Below, one piece after another: positions 11,263-24,630 of a stretch of DNA of 64,000 nt. How positions within the stretch are numbered: position 1 is the first letter of the stretch; each line of letters starts with the position of its first letter. The stretch is from Tillus elongatus (taxonomy: Eukaryota > Arthropoda > Insecta > Coleoptera > Cleridae), in assembly GCA_964006375.1 (NCBI GenBank), contig OZ023266.1, forward strand, positions 65,164,946 to 65,228,945, in the 5' to 3' direction. The notes below the pieces were generated by a model. It ran no database searches. It was not told the DNA's origin and saw nothing but the letters and a program-made list of their open reading frames with translations. Made by a program: the position numbers and the translations under genes.

Positions 11263-11751
11263 CTGTTGGCCATCCCGCTACTTGCATCAAAAACGACCTC
11301 TTGTTCCAGTTGCATCCAATATAACAAGCGGTAGTTCACCGATCAGCATCGCAGGCGGAATCTCCTTGCTATTACGACAGCGTCGCTTTTCCAGCTAGTC
11401 CGCATGCGTACGCTCGACGTCCCGACGTCACAGTTACAACTCCACAGCAGCCTCAACATCGTCGCGCTTCTCGTTTCTGTTGAACTTGTAGATTCGGCGT
11501 GACGCGGGCGCGTGTTTCCCCAAACTAGCGGAGCGCTCCTCAGCACTCTAGATGTAGGTGAACGTATCCATATAACAAGTGACCTGTGGAGACCAGACCT
11601 AACCGCTAAACTGTTAATGTAACGTAACAACAGGGGAGGCCTTGCTGACGAAAAGATGATTTGAGGCAAGTTCTAGGTGTGCTTTTTGTGTACACTAATG
11701 TTTTGTTTACAAACAAATAATTGTCAGTAATAAATTTGTTCAGTTTCTAAC
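11263..11751. other. GC-rich island of unknown nature, possibly a solo LTR
   Basis: 11,268-11,670 is strikingly richer in G+C and CpG than its surroundings. A minus-strand frame of 108 codons (11343-11669) has no recognisable domain. The block can be read as LTR-like: it begins TGTTGGCC at 11263 and reaches an AATAAA signal near 11731 and a CTAACA end at 11751, but no target duplication is visible. A decayed promoter or first-exon island is an alternative. Confidence 0.3.
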
Positions 11752-12500
11752 AATATAATAGAAATATTTGGACAGGCAAGATGTGATATGCGATGAAGAG
11801 TTTTTACTATAATCTTGATAGATAAAATGTTTCAATGATAATTATTGCAAATTATAATGCGATTTGTGTTGAACAAACCCTCAAAAATAGTTAATACAGA
11901 TGTAGATTCTTATTTGGCTTCAAGTGTTTGTTTCCTTCTCTGCAACCGGGTTCGCCTTTTGTGGCATCGTCAGGCAGAAAACGAGTGAATTTAATTCTCT
12001 AAAATGCGTATGCATTCATGATCTTTCAATAAAAATCCGTTTCTATGTTAGGGTGTTTTACCAAAAAAACTCTTTAAAAATAAAGTAAACATACGAGATG
12101 ACGTCTTTAAAATACCCATGTGATGTATGTCGATATTTAACAAATGTGATGTATGTCGATATTTAACATTAAAATAAAATCGACTTGTGGCAATAATAAC
12201 CATAACAATAATCATAACAATGAAAAAGTCTGGATGCGCTATAGTAGCAAGTTTTCATAAAAATCTTTCAAATTTTAAAAAGCCTCAAAAAGTACAAAAA
12301 TTTATTACCGAAACCAATATATTTGGTTTCATAAAGATCCGTTTTTGTTACATACTAAACTTGGATTTCATTGATTGAGAGAAAATTTGTTTATTAAACT
12401 TTGACAAGAGTTAATGATAATGAGCTACCATAACACACTTGCTGCATCCGAACTATTACTACCAGTTGTATACAGTTTGGCTGTTTTTTTTAGTAAATTT
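11752..12500. other. AT-rich DNA with a 26-bp tandem duplication
   Basis: No gene. TGTGATGTATGTCGATATTT occurs at 12119 and again at 12145, each followed by AACA, a clean 26-bp-period duplication. Confidence 0.6.
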
Positions 12501-12504
12501 TCTT

Positions 12505-12625
12505 TAAAAAAATCACTAATGAAGAGATCCCGACTTTTGAATTTTGAAAAATTTTTCTCCAAATGAGCGCGAACTAGACCCCCTTGAACCCATATCCAGG
12601 GTCATTTTAATTGGGATCTAGAGAA
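12505..12625 (-). repeat. R1 hairpin-end fragment, reverse orientation
   Basis: Begins TTTTTAGTAAATTTTC and continues through AATGAGCGCGAACTAG to CCCATATCCAGGGTCA, the reverse complement of the R1 right block. The (TA)n array is absent. Confidence 0.7.
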
Positions 12626-12638
12626 AATTTATTGGAAT

Positions 12639-12918
12639 TGTTCATCAGGAGGGTGTAAAAAAGCATGTATGTGCAAACAAATGGGCCTGGAGTGCACTAT
12701 GGCATGTGGCCAATGCAACGGAATTACCTGTCTAAACCAGGCTGTAAATATGGACATTCACTTTTCTTTAATTAGACTTCTAGTAATAAAGTATTTTGGT
12801 TTATCTAATCTTTGTTATTATATCCATTACAGATTACCCCCGAAATTTACACCCCAAAAAAACCCATAGTACTGCACTGTGTTATTATATATTACCTTAA
12901 AATTAATTTAAATGCATT
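12639..12918 (+). CDS. Cysteine-cluster (CXC-like) fragment, possibly two exons
   Basis: From 12639 one frame reads CSSGGCKKACMC, then GLECTMACGQCNGITCLNQ. The Cys spacing recalls CXC (tesmin/TSO1-like) zinc-binding regions that also occur in arthropod transposon proteins. The frame meets a candidate donor (GCT|GTAAAT near 12738), and TTGTTATTATATCCATTACAG at 12812-12832 looks like an acceptor. Joining these would continue ITPEIYTPKKP for a short stretch to a stop. No upstream exon was found; R1 sequence lies directly before it. It is either the last exons of a transposon-derived gene or a gene fragment. Seen: Cys spacing and splice-like sites. Inferred: exon structure and family. Confidence 0.3.
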
Positions 12919-13436
12919 TGATTAAAATAACCTAGCCAAAAATACATTATTTAGCACCTATTCGGAATATTCAGAGAAATACTCCCAATTGAAAAATTCA
13001 CAGCTCCGCCACTGCTAACTTTAGAAAAATTAGGGTAGATATTTTCGCTAGAAAATTTTGGCTCTTCAACTTTTCTCTCTTATCATTTTTCCTACAATGC
13101 TTCTTTTTCAAGATATAAAGAAAAAAAGTAAGAAAAGACTAATTTTACCCCTTTTGGGGGGCTATTTTGGGGGGACGGGCTCAACATTTTACCGCTGTGG
13201 TTTCAGGATATGTTTAGCACTGCAAAACAAAGCACTGTACCAAATTTCAGCTTGTCTCTAATTTGCTGACCATCAACCCGGATTGCACCTGGGCTATAGA
13301 TATGCTCAGTAAAGTAGGAACGCAATTTTAAGACATACGCGACTTAACTTTACGGTTAAAACGTTCGAATTTTTAAAACGATTTATTATTGATTCCACAA
13401 ATTACTACACAGGATAACTAAAACAAATATAAAAAA

Positions 13437-14155
<719 letters not shown>

Positions 14156-15160
14156 CACTATGTAGCAAAATTTAGCTGTGTAAGTTTAAAGACAGAAAAG
14201 GTTTGGGAATTTAAAAAAATTGAGGTTTTCTCAAAACGTCACAGATCGCGATTTGAAACATCACAATTGGCAACATTCAGGCAAAGAATCTGAATCAAAT
14301 AGAGATTATGAAAGAAAATGTCGCAAGAAGAATGTTCTGCAAACCCTTAAGTTTCAGCTTCAACCGTCATTATCTTTCATTTTACTAAAATATTTACAAA
14401 AATTTCATTTCAAATCGACCCTTTCTCTGATGCTTTGGCGGTACTATTAGTTAAGTTTAGGATTTAACGGTCTATAATTTTTAGCCAATTTTCGTAGAAA
14501 AAATTCGTTAACGAGGAGACCGCGGCTTTCTAATTTTAAAAAGATTTCTTCAAATGAGCGCAAACTAGGGTCGGTTTAGTTTCGGTTTTTAACTGTTTAT
14601 AAATACAGGGTGACGCATTTCTACGGTAAAGCTCAATATAATTGTTATTATACAAGATACGAGAAAAAGTTGTATACATTGATTATAGGGTGTCTTGAGC
14701 TGCATCTTATAAAATTAAAAATTATTTTGACAATCACAGGCTGGCCCACAAGTCGTAATACCTACAATTTGTTTTCGAACACCCTTATAGTATTACATTT
14801 CTGCATTTTTTAACAAAACATGATGCATGTTTGTGAGAAAAAAATCGAGACGCAATAAGTGCGTTTTGGTAGCGAACCTCCATTAAATGCTCCAAATTTC
14901 AGTAACTCAATTTATTATTTACTTACTTGGTTGGCTAGGAAATCAGTTTTTCTGGAAACATTTTAAGTTTAGTTTTCGGATTTTTTTTTACATTTTCAAA
15001 CAATAAGTTATTGTGATAAAATATGGTACATTGTTTCTATTCCACCGAGTATACTGATAACCAAATTGGTGCATATTTGCATTAGAGTGACATATTTGCT
15101 ATTAAAAACATTTTTATAAAAATTCACTTCCATAAGTCACTTATTGCGTCCAGACTTTTT
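14156..15160. repeat. Composite R1-family sequence with a terminal inverted-repeat module
   Basis: Successive R1 blocks occur: a hairpin-like TTAGCCAATTTTCGTAGAAA near 14480, CAGGGTGACGCATTTCTACG near 14607, and the module at 14850-15155 bounded by GAGACGCAATAAGTGCGTTT and its inverted partner ending TTATTGCGTCCAGACTTTTT. Confidence 0.65.
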
Positions 15161-15978
15161 ATTTATTGACTAAATGAAAAATTCTTTAAAACTTATTTTG
15201 TTAAATAAAAAACTATAACACATTTAGCTCACAAAATCAATATAATTTAAGCTGTTGCTATTAAAAACGTGTCTATTTCAAATACATTTCTTGCATATAT
15301 TTTTGTTAAAGTAAGAACAACCGCTATTGAAACAGAAAGATAAGACCCTGTTAAGCACACTTTTTGCAATTTTTGTTGTCTAAAACCTGTGCTTCTTTTG
15401 TACTATTTGTTTAAACATCACTAACTTTGACGTTTTATATTTCTAGAAAAAAATCATAAATTTATAAAAGCATATTTTTTATACTTGTTGATACTTCTGC
15501 ACCCAAAAAAAACTTAATTTTAGTCTGTAATATGCAATACGTTTTGCTAATCACATGTTTTAATATTTTGATCTTCCTTGCTCTAGTGGGTCGGGAGTTT
15601 CTTAATGCTTTTAACTTTCTTTTATAAAGCTAAAGAGCTAATTTTTGGTACATGGTATACGCTGTATACGAGCAACTTACATGACAAACTGGGTTAAAAT
15701 ACATTTACAGCTTTCGAAGATAAAACAAATTCTGAGAGAAACCCGAAAAAAATTGTTGCATTTTCCTGGGTAACAAACCTCTCCAAGCCATTTACCAAAG
15801 TAGCACGCGAGCAACGTTTCATTTAATTTGATTTATCATTTTTGGAGTCAGCGTGGTGACGTATAAATAAAATATTTATATATTATTAGTATTAGTATAT
15901 TTATTAATACGCAATTTAAGAGTGAGTTTCATAAGTAAGCTTAATGTTTGTGCTTGCTATAAAACAAAATTTTGATTA

Positions 15979-15981
<3 letters not shown>
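15161..15981. other. AT-rich DNA, nothing recognised
   Basis: No open frame of note or repeat membership that I can support. Confidence 0.4.
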
Positions 15982-16057
<76 letters not shown>

Positions 16058-17230
16058 TTTTTTTAAGAAATCAGGCATCAAATTTGACTACTAGTATAAC
16101 CTATATAGTAGAAAGAATGTGGCATGTTTCATCAAAATAACGTTATTGTTTGAAAACGTATAAAAATTTCCGAAAGTAAACTTTAAATGTTCCCAAAAAA
16201 ACTGGTTTCTTGGTCAACCTTATAGGTTAATAGCAAATTGAGATATTCAAATTTGAAGCAATTAATGAAAATTCGCCACCATAACGCACCTGCTGCGTCC
16301 CGAATTTCTTTTCTTACAAACATGCATTAGATTTCGATGGAAGATGCAAAAATGCAATAACATTAGGCGCGTTCGATTGAAAAAAAAAAAAAACAAAACA
16401 AAATTTGTATCACCAACGACTTATGGGTCACCTGTGCTTGTATAAATATTTTTTGGAGATGTAGCTCGAGAAACCCGATAATTCATGTATAAATTTTTTT
16501 CCGTATCTTGTATAGTAACGGATATATTGAGCTTTATTGATTTTTTACGAAAATTCGACAAAAATTATGTACCATTAAACGATAAACTCTATAGCTAAGG
16601 CTACTGCCGAAGCATCATAAAAAGGGTCTATTTGAAATGATTTTTCTGGAAACATTTTAGTAAAATGAAGGGCAAAGACGATTGAAGCTAAGACTTCAGG
16701 CTTTGTAAAACATTCTTCTTGAGACATTTTCTTTCCAAAGCTCGTATTAGTTCCAGCTTCTTTGCAGAATGTCACCAATTTTGACACTTTAGATCGCGAC
16801 TTTGACGTTTAGAGGAAAACCTCAATTTATTTTCTTTAAATGCCTATAACTGTTTTGCCTTTCAGCCTGCAGAGCCAGATTTTTGTAGGTAAGTTACCTA
16901 TAATGATATAAACCCGCATACCAAATTTGGTTGTCCGTACTTTGTTATTTCCGGAGATATAATTTTTTTCGAAAGTAAATACAAACTTTTCCAGGAAAAC
17001 CTCGGCCAATTTTCCTGGATAACGAAGTTAACCAAGCCACTTACGAAATGAAGGTACTCGCCAAATTTAGTCAAAAACATATAAAAACCGAAAGTGACCT
17101 CGGATATGTGTTCTAGGGGGCCCAATTAGCGCTCATTTGAAGAAATTTTTTTAAAATTCAAAAGTCGGGATCTCCTCAGTAGTGAATTTTTGTTAGTTGG
17201 GTTTGAAGAAATTTATTGAAAATTCAAAAG
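15982..17230. repeat. R1-family composite headed by a (TA)n array
   Basis: (TA)n at 15982-16056, then a half module ending GCACCTGCTGCGTCCCGAAT near 16308, the AACGACTTATGGG block, the GATATTGAGCTTTATTGA block, the GGTCTATTTGAAATGA block and finally the R1 right block and TAGTGAATTTTTG near 17200. The short minus-strand frames at 16575-17125 are repeat-derived, not genes. Confidence 0.65.
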
Positions 17231-17269
17231 CCGCAATTTCTTGGTGACTTTTCTATCGAAAATTCACTA

Positions 17270-17700
17270 AATAGAGAAAATTTATGTTAACAACGACTAA
17301 TGACCCATCTGTGATTCTTAAAATAATTTTGTAAGATGCAGCACAAGATACCCTATAATTAACGTATGCGATTTTTTCTGAGATCTTGTATAGTAACGGA
17401 GATATTGAGCTTTACCGTGGAAATGCGTCACCCTCTATATATGTAAATGGATAAAAACTGAAACTAACTCTAAATTTTGGTATGTAGTATACCTTCAATA
17501 ATATAAACCTGCGTACCAAATTTGTTTGCCATAGCTTTGTGATTCCCGTGGATGTAAAAATTTTCCGAAAGGAAATATAAAATTTTCTTGCTCTGATTTT
17601 CTTGGCTCGCGAACTGATCCAAGCCATTTGCAAAAGAAAGCTATTTATCAACTTTGATCAAAATCGGTCGATATTTTTTTTAGTTATTGATGTGTTCATA
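17270..17700. repeat. R1-family fragment
   Basis: Contains AACGACTAATGACCCATCTG, GATATTGAGCTTTACCGTGG, CGTCACCCTCTATATATG and the CTGATTTTCTTGGCTCGCGA block in the same order as other copies. Confidence 0.6.
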
Positions 17701-18398
17701 TCTATTATATAAATATATAAATATATAATAATTTAAACTGATCCATGACAGCTAGGACACCTATTTCTCGCCTATTTTAAGAATGTTTTTTCAAAATTCC
17801 AGAGTCGCTAAACAAGAAAAATTACTGCACAACATAAATTTAATGAATAAAAGCCCACAAGCTCATTCTCCAGCTATTTTTATGTATTTATTGTCAAACC
17901 GTAGATTACTAGCTTTAATGTAGTGATATTTCACTACTAAAAAAATGTTAGTCTTATATATAAAAGGTCTTTTTAAAGAAAAAAAGGTGTATTATTTACT
18001 TAAACATTATAATCTAGAGTGTTACCATTACTTACTAAAAATTAGAGCAAAATCTAAATTTACTTTTAACGAAACTTAAAAAAAAATCGCCTATAAGGAA
18101 ATAACGGTTGTAAGTATGATTTACGATTTTTTTCAAGTAAGCGGGAAGGAAAGACCCTGAAAGTCACGTTTAATAACGTTTTAATATATTCGTTTACCAG
18201 ATTTTCAACGGAAAATTTATGTCTCCTGTCAGATAATTTCAAGATTTATTTAGAAATAATTAAGTTATTTGATTAAAATTTCATACACAAATTGCTTTTA
18301 TAAGGACCATTTTCATGCATAAAAATGCTAATTTCTTGGCTAATGAAAAATGAATTTACTGGCTATCTAATGTACGCCACAAATTTTAATACATGTAC

Positions 18399-18401
<3 letters not shown>
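17701..18401. other. AT-rich DNA, nothing recognised
   Basis: No supported feature between the R1 fragment and the (TA)n array at 18402. Confidence 0.4.

Positions 18402-18484
<83 letters not shown>
18402..18484. repeat. (TA)n microsatellite
   Basis: Uninterrupted TA array directly abutting the inverted-repeat-bounded mariner locus. Confidence 0.95.
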
Positions 18485-18486
<2 letters not shown>

Positions 18487-18562
18487 TCACAATTCGATGG
18501 ATCACATTTTTCTTAATGCGGAGATACCCCATATGTATGGTCTAATATTACAATTTTAAATA

Positions 18563-20036
18563 CAGGGTGGAAATTTAATACCGGAATATTAACACTAAAC
18601 AGTTTACCCTGAAATTCAAATTTCGGATAAACTTAATAAAAACGGCGCTTTCTTATAATAAATGTTCAAAATGTTCTCCATTCACTTGCACACAACGAAC
18701 TAATCTGCTCTGAAATTCTTCTCTGGCTCTGTTCAATACGTCAGCAGTTACGTTCCTAATTTCTGTTGTTATTTTCATTTTCAAATCATCTAAATCAGCA
18801 AGTTACGTTTTATAAACTCTGTTTTTAAGGTATCCTTATGAAAAGAAATCAAGGGGTGTAATATCTGGTGATCTGGCGGGCCATTCTACGAAACCTCTTC
18901 GTCCAATCCATCTTTGTGGAGAGACTTCGTGTAAACACTCTCGTACTTGAAGAGCAAAGTGGGGTGGTGCACCGTCTTGTTGAAACCATCTCCTTTCATG
19001 GAGAATATTCGGTTCCATTACATTTGGATACAATTCTGCTAACATTGGGACAACCTCTTCCCTTAGCGTTTCTAAATATCTTGGACCGTTTAGATTTTCT
19101 ATAAAAAGAGGTCCAACCACGTGATCACAAATGATACCAGCCCAAACGTTCAACTACCGAGGACTCTGAGTGTGTGTTTGTCGAATCCAGTGGGGTTTTC
19201 GGCAGCCCAGTATCTGCAATTTTGCCTGTTTACATCGTCATTCAAAAGAAATGTTGCTTCATCGGAAAACAGAACGTCAGCAGAAGAAATAACATTTCTA
19301 TGTAACATGTCTAGCAGTTGTTCACAAAATTGCAGTCTTCTATCCCCGCAATCAACTATTGAATGTGTTGTAGTTTATAGGGATACATTTTTTCGTTTTT
19401 GAGACACCTTAAAACTGTTGATTGACTAGCATCATTTTCACGTGCAACTTGGCGGGTAGTAGTTGTTGGTTCTTCTTAAAAGGCCAATAAAATATTGAGT
19501 TTTACATATTCTTTAACAAATTTGGATCTCCTAGGCAGTGGTTTAACGTGTCCATAATCATGAAACTGTAAATGTACCTTAGCCACAGTTCCCTGGGTTA
19601 GTGGGGGCAAATCTAGATGGTTTTCATTAAATAGGTTAACAACTTGTGCGTGTGTTCTACACATATCACCATACCCAATCACCATTAATATTTATGTTCG
19701 CAGAGTTTCAGTTAAGTATCGTATTATTAGACCAAAAATTAATTGAAATTATCGGAACAAAATTACGACTAATTGATTAGGAGACCATGCATTCAACACA
19801 ATACGCTACAAAATAAAACACAACTGTTAAATTTCACCTTTCACACTGCAATAATTGGTAGTTAATAAGAACGTTAATAAGAAACGTTCAAGATAAGAGT
19901 CATTTCGTTGTGTGCAAGGGAATTGAGAACAACATTGATTATAAGGAAGGTAAGTTTTTATTAAGTTTATTTTCGAAATTTGAATTTCAGGGTAAACTGT
20001 TTAGTTTTAATATTCCGGTATTAAATTTCCACCCTG
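18563..20036 (-). mobile_element. Mariner-like element with TIRs and TA target duplication
   Basis: Ends are CAGGGTGGAAATTTAATACC and its reverse complement, matching for about 80 bp with few differences, flanked by TA on both sides (18561-18562 and 20037-20038). The 1474-bp length is normal for mariner. The inverted repetition continues outward beyond the TA, to about 18487 and 20112, through ATTCGATGGATCACATTTTT and GCGGAGATACCCCATATGTA, so the element sits in a larger palindromic context. Confidence 0.9.
18640..19685 (-). pseudogene. Mariner-like transposase, frameshifted
   Basis: Minus strand. The N-terminal block at 19476-19685 reads VIGYGDMCRTHAQVVNLFNE, a helix-turn-helix start of the DUF4817/mariner type. 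A stop-ridden middle (19155-19475) follows. Then 18836-19153 reads NVWAGIICDHVVGPLFIENL, PRYLETLREEVVPML, WFQQDGAPPHFALQVREC (second catalytic Asp box) and WPARSPDITPLDFF (third Asp). A C-terminal tail (DVLNRAREEFQSRLVRCVQV near 18680-18740) is also readable after one more shift. The catalytic boxes of the C-terminal half are intact but the frame is not. Confidence 0.9.
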
Positions 20037-20299
20037 TATTGAAAACTGTAATATTAAACCATACATATGGGGTATCTCCGCATTCAGAAAAATGTGATCC
20101 ATCGAATAGTGTTGAAAAATGTAGGGTTGCTATTAAAAAAAAAAATGATAAAGTGGTGGGGGTAAAATGGTGGGAGTTTGATTTTTTTAACTATGATTAT
20201 AAGATTATGTTCGACAAATTAAACTTCACGCGTCTTAACGTTTTCCACAAAACCTATTTTTTGTTGAATAATGAATTTTATTCCATAAGTGTGTTTCAC

Positions 20300-20302
<3 letters not shown>

Positions 20303-20391
<89 letters not shown>
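20303..20391. repeat. (TA)n microsatellite
   Basis: About 44 TA units. The Tyr-Ile repeat frames across it are artefacts. Confidence 0.95.
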
Positions 20392-20394
<3 letters not shown>

Positions 20395-21238
20395 TGAAAA
20401 CTAGCTGGCAGCCACAACTAGCAGGAAAAGACCTGAAACACGTCAAGTTTGCTCGTGAAGGTGACAAATTTTGACGCAAAAAGTATAGCCCAAACTTTAC
20501 CCTCCTAAGCGGGGGTGTCATCCCTAATTTTTTTCAAATAGCAGTAGGGGTCATATGTGCGCTTGTTGAAAAGATGTTTTGATTTTCTATACATCGAATT
20601 TTTATTTTTAAAATTAGGTCTATTCGTTTAGAAGATATGAAGTTTTGAAATATCACTAATGCCTTTCCCGAGAAATTCGTAATGCTTCAGTAGGGTCTTG
20701 CCAGCGTCCATTACAAGATAAAAAACGTTCTTAAAGGTTTGCATAGGTAATATTATATCTGAAATGCTTACAAATATTAGGCAAAAATTTGTACCAAATT
20801 AATACAATTGTATGGAATTTGGTGGGGGTTCAATTTGAACATTTATTGGATTTAAGTTTATTTCTTTGGTGTGTTTGTTTGTTGGTTTAATAATATGATA
20901 TGTTAAATAATTATTTTCAACATTTACTTTAATACTATCCTAAGTTTTTAATCGAAGCAATTTAGATTCTAAATTTCTCGGGAAATTCATTAGTGATATC
21001 TCAAAAATCCATATTCTCTAAAGCCAACTTGACGTGTTTAATGTGATTCTAAGCCACATGTACATAGTTATCTGTTGTAAATAGTTTGTAAGTTATCCTA
21101 CTGTTTCCCTCCTTATTGTTTTTTAAAACCGTTCAGTATCGTGGTCCAGTATTTGTATTAAGTCCTCTTGAAGGATCCTTGGACGCACAGTATCCCTGTC
21201 TTTTCTTAATAATACGCTTGAAAAAACCACTGGAAGAA

Positions 21239-21241
<3 letters not shown>
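20392..21241. other. AT-rich DNA, no gene recognised
   Basis: Includes a short moderately GC-richer stretch at 20400-20520 of unknown origin. Confidence 0.4.

Positions 21242-21320
<79 letters not shown>
21242..21320. repeat. (TA)n microsatellite
   Basis: Perfect TA array. Confidence 0.95.
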
Positions 21321-21322
<2 letters not shown>

Positions 21323-22640
21323 TGGACGATTCAAATATGGTAACTTCCTAATTTTTTTAATCTGTGGCTATTGAAAGACCACTTTCAAGGCTAAATTTCC
21401 AATGGCGTCGCATCGCAGATAAGTTATCACAAAAAAGTGGCTATTTTATATCTTCTAAACTTCGTTACTGAGATACTTGATCTTCGATTGATTTCCGCCA
21501 AACAGGTGTTTCGTTTTAGATAACCAAATTTCTCTATATATTAACTTCAGAATTTGTAGCTTTGTTACCTTCACCTGTTTTATTCAAGGAAACTCCAAAA
21601 TTTAGAACCAGATTCAACAAAAATGAAATCTTTTATGGCTTCAAAAATAACACCATGTAAAACAAAATTTAAAATTTCTGGTGTGAAGATCGGTGGTAAG
21701 GCGGTATCTTATACAGTAAAGGGTTTTAGGTCCGTTTCTTGTGGCGAGAAAATAAATGTTCCTTAAAAAACTAGAAGAGAAGATCCACCGGACCATCTAA
21801 AAGATGTTTATTTGATCAATATTTTTTTTATTTAACAGAATCTATTCACAAATGCAGCTGATTCTAAGACAGTAAATTCCTTTCAGAGGAATAGCGGCAG
21901 ACAGTAATTGAATTTGGCACTGTAGACGAGAGTTCAGTTTATAACAATCGGCTCTTAATTAAAACTGAAGCCAAAGGGGTAGATTCCGTTACTATAATGA
22001 TGCCTGTGTATTGATGTCCATCTGTTCTGCCTTACTTAAGTATATATTGAATTTATACCTGCTCATTGGTGTCTTGTGCAAAATGTCAAAAATATTACTG
22101 TCCTCAAAAATAGAAAGTTCAGCCCTGTTGACTGATCTTCGATCGACAAACGTTCTCTGTTGGTACTCTAGCTAAAACTTTTGAGGAAAATAGGATGTTA
22201 CAGGAAAAATATTATATGAGCAATAACCATATAATCGTTTCGAAATTTACATCGTGCCATAGTTGTACCACTGCTCCGTTTAAAATGTGTGGTGATCGAA
22301 CAACAACCGTTTAACACTCTTAATCATATTCCATCTTTCGAAGCGCTTGAGAGATTAAACCAGCAACCTTTCCCCTGATTACTAAAATTTAGTTTCCAGA
22401 ATAGGGGCTTCATAGTAATTGGCAACTATTGGTCTGGTAGAGGTCAACCTGTGACAATTTTCGGCCAGACATGTGACTGATTGCCTACAACATCTTGTGC
22501 CTCACAGAGTTTCATCCAAGGTCCGCCTTTTTTCAGCATTTAAATTTAAAAGTTGCCCTTTTTTGCAGTCATGCAAAACCTATTTTCATGTTAACGTCAC
22601 GTAGCTGTTTTTAAGTTTGAACCATCTACCATAAGGAAGT
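21321..22640. other. No recognised gene
   Basis: Mixed-composition sequence without long frames; may contain decayed retroelement sequence leading into the LINE fragment that follows. Confidence 0.35.
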
Positions 22641-22643
22641 CAT

Positions 22644-23060
22644 GTGATGGTATTGGTTAGCATTTATAAAAATGTGTCTAATCGATACAGCCTTTATGTT
22701 AACTCGGCCGAATCTCAGTTCGTAATATTTGGACGTAGTACTTTTGTAAGACGGCTGAAAAGTCATGTTAGCGTGACTGTGTCTAATGTACGCCTAAAGC
22801 CACTAGATGTTGTTGATAATTTGGGACTAAGAAAGGACCGCCAGCATTTTAGCAAAGTTATTCGTCACTTAAGAATAATTTACAGCTATAGAAGCTTGTC
22901 CACAATATTAATGGCTGTTTTTGTAGAGCCCCAATTCTTACCAACATGAGTTGGATATGTCTAAAATTATTTTCATAAAACTTTCTACTGTATAATAACG
23001 TGCCTGATGAACTAAAATATTTAAGGCTGATATTCTTTATGACAGAGATAAAACACACAA
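22644..23060 (+). pseudogene. LINE reverse transcriptase C-terminal fragment
   Basis: The 22644-22949 frame contains RYSLYVNSAESQFVIFGRST and later NVRLKPLDVVDNLGLRKDR, which follow the RT order 'N..KS..ilFG' then 'V..LG...D' seen after the catalytic YADD in APE-type LINEs. Around 22997, after a frame change, VPDELKYLRLI resembles the C-terminal 'W N.LP..' region. No upstream RT core or endonuclease was found, so this is a small remnant. Confidence 0.5.
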
Positions 23061-23619
23061 TTATTATGATTTAGATGTATTTATTTAATCATTGGTTCGT
23101 CACTGTTTTAATAATTGGTATACATTACATACATTCTCATCTTTATTTTCGTCCTAATTTTTTGCCTAAACTATTTTCTTTAGGTTTCTGCTTCACACTG
23201 ATTATTTTATTATTTTTCTATGTTGCTATATATCTATACAGGGTCAAGATATATTTTGGATAATAGAAATGACTAAAAAAAAAAAAAACTACATACAAGG
23301 CTATCCAATTTTGGTGAGGTTGGATAGTAAAACGTCTGAGAAAAAACCAATTGCCTGTCAATAAAACATAGGTTGCCAAATAAAATAAAACGAATTAGAA
23401 ATATCACACGATCTCAAAATAAATTATGAAAATGTCTTCCATTGTTTTCAAAATATAAATCGAAATAAATCTTTATAAAAACCATCATTTAACATTTGCT
23501 TGGGTGTCTTACTTAGCACAATCGATAATAGCATATATATTATACACACTACAAAATTATGTTGTACTAAATGAGGTATACTATACTATACCTCCCTGCT
23601 CTATCAGCAGGAAAAATAT

Positions 23620-23770
23620 GAACCCTAAGGTCATCTGAATTATTTGGGCCCTTTTTGGCAAGTTCATGTTTTGGGCGACCTAATAAAAAATGTGTGTTTA
23701 AATCAGGCGATTGAGCTGGCCATACGGTTTCTTTCCGACCTCCAATCCATAGGTTACAAAAAACGTCACT
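23620..23770 (-). pseudogene. Mariner transposase C-terminal scrap
   Basis: Minus strand reads WIGGRKETVWPAQSPDLN then THFLLGRP, the conserved block around the third catalytic Asp of mariner-like transposases. Only about 50 codons remain. Confidence 0.6.
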
Positions 23771-24444
23771 TAAAAAATGTTGGACTCAGACGCCAGAATA
23801 AGGTGTTCTAACTTGCTGGAACTATACGTTCTGTAGCTATCATAGCGATTTTATAGTCCTAGCAAGACAATATCTCTTAATAAATTTAGACACCTTTCTG
23901 TGGTCGAAATTTATTTGATAAAAAATTGTCGAAATTGTCACCAATAAAAGACAAATGTTGGTCAGATCGATCAAAAAGCGATACAGAAGACGATGCAGCT
24001 CCAAACATTCTTATCCACCGCATACAATTAATTACTTAGTTAGTAATTATAAGTTTTAAGAAGCAGCATTTTCTAAAGTACAGCTTCTAAAACAAAAATA
24101 AAGAACTGTTATTCTAAGAAGAGTAAAACTCTGCAAATGTAATTCGGTCACAAGAAAACGATTTTTTTCTCGGAGAGTATAACTTGGAGTGCTTATTTTA
24201 CAAAGAATGGAATTTTCAAAGAAAGCAATATACATTATTGGAGCGACTCAAATTTGCATCCATTTAGAGAACGTAATTTTTAAGAGTCCTAGCAATTTAA
24301 TGTTTACTGTGCCATAAGAAACGAAGCCATTGTGGCTTTCCAAATCTATCAGAAAATTTGAACAGTAAGTTAAACATTTTGTAAACCTTTCAAAGACTTT
24401 ATTAACTTATACGTAAGTGCTATCTCCACATCTTGCACAATTTT

Positions 24445-24626
24445 GAAGTTGACTATCTGGATCACTGGTTGCTGTGTGAATATAGAAACATATTCTATCA
24501 ACGTGACGCAGCACCTCCACATAGTGGCTATTTAGTCAACAATTATCTCCAAGCCTTATATAATGATCAATAGATAGCCAACAATGGACCTATTCTTTAG
24601 CCACCGCGCTCCGCAGATTTGACACT

Positions 24627-24630
<4 letters not shown>
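24445..24630 (+). pseudogene. Mariner transposase fragment ending in a (TA)n array
   Basis: Reads FYQRDAAPPHSGYLVNNYLQ (QDGAPPH box with RDA) and then PPRSADLTLG before running straight into the (TA)n at 24630. The orientation is opposite to the scrap at 23.6 kb. Confidence 0.6.
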
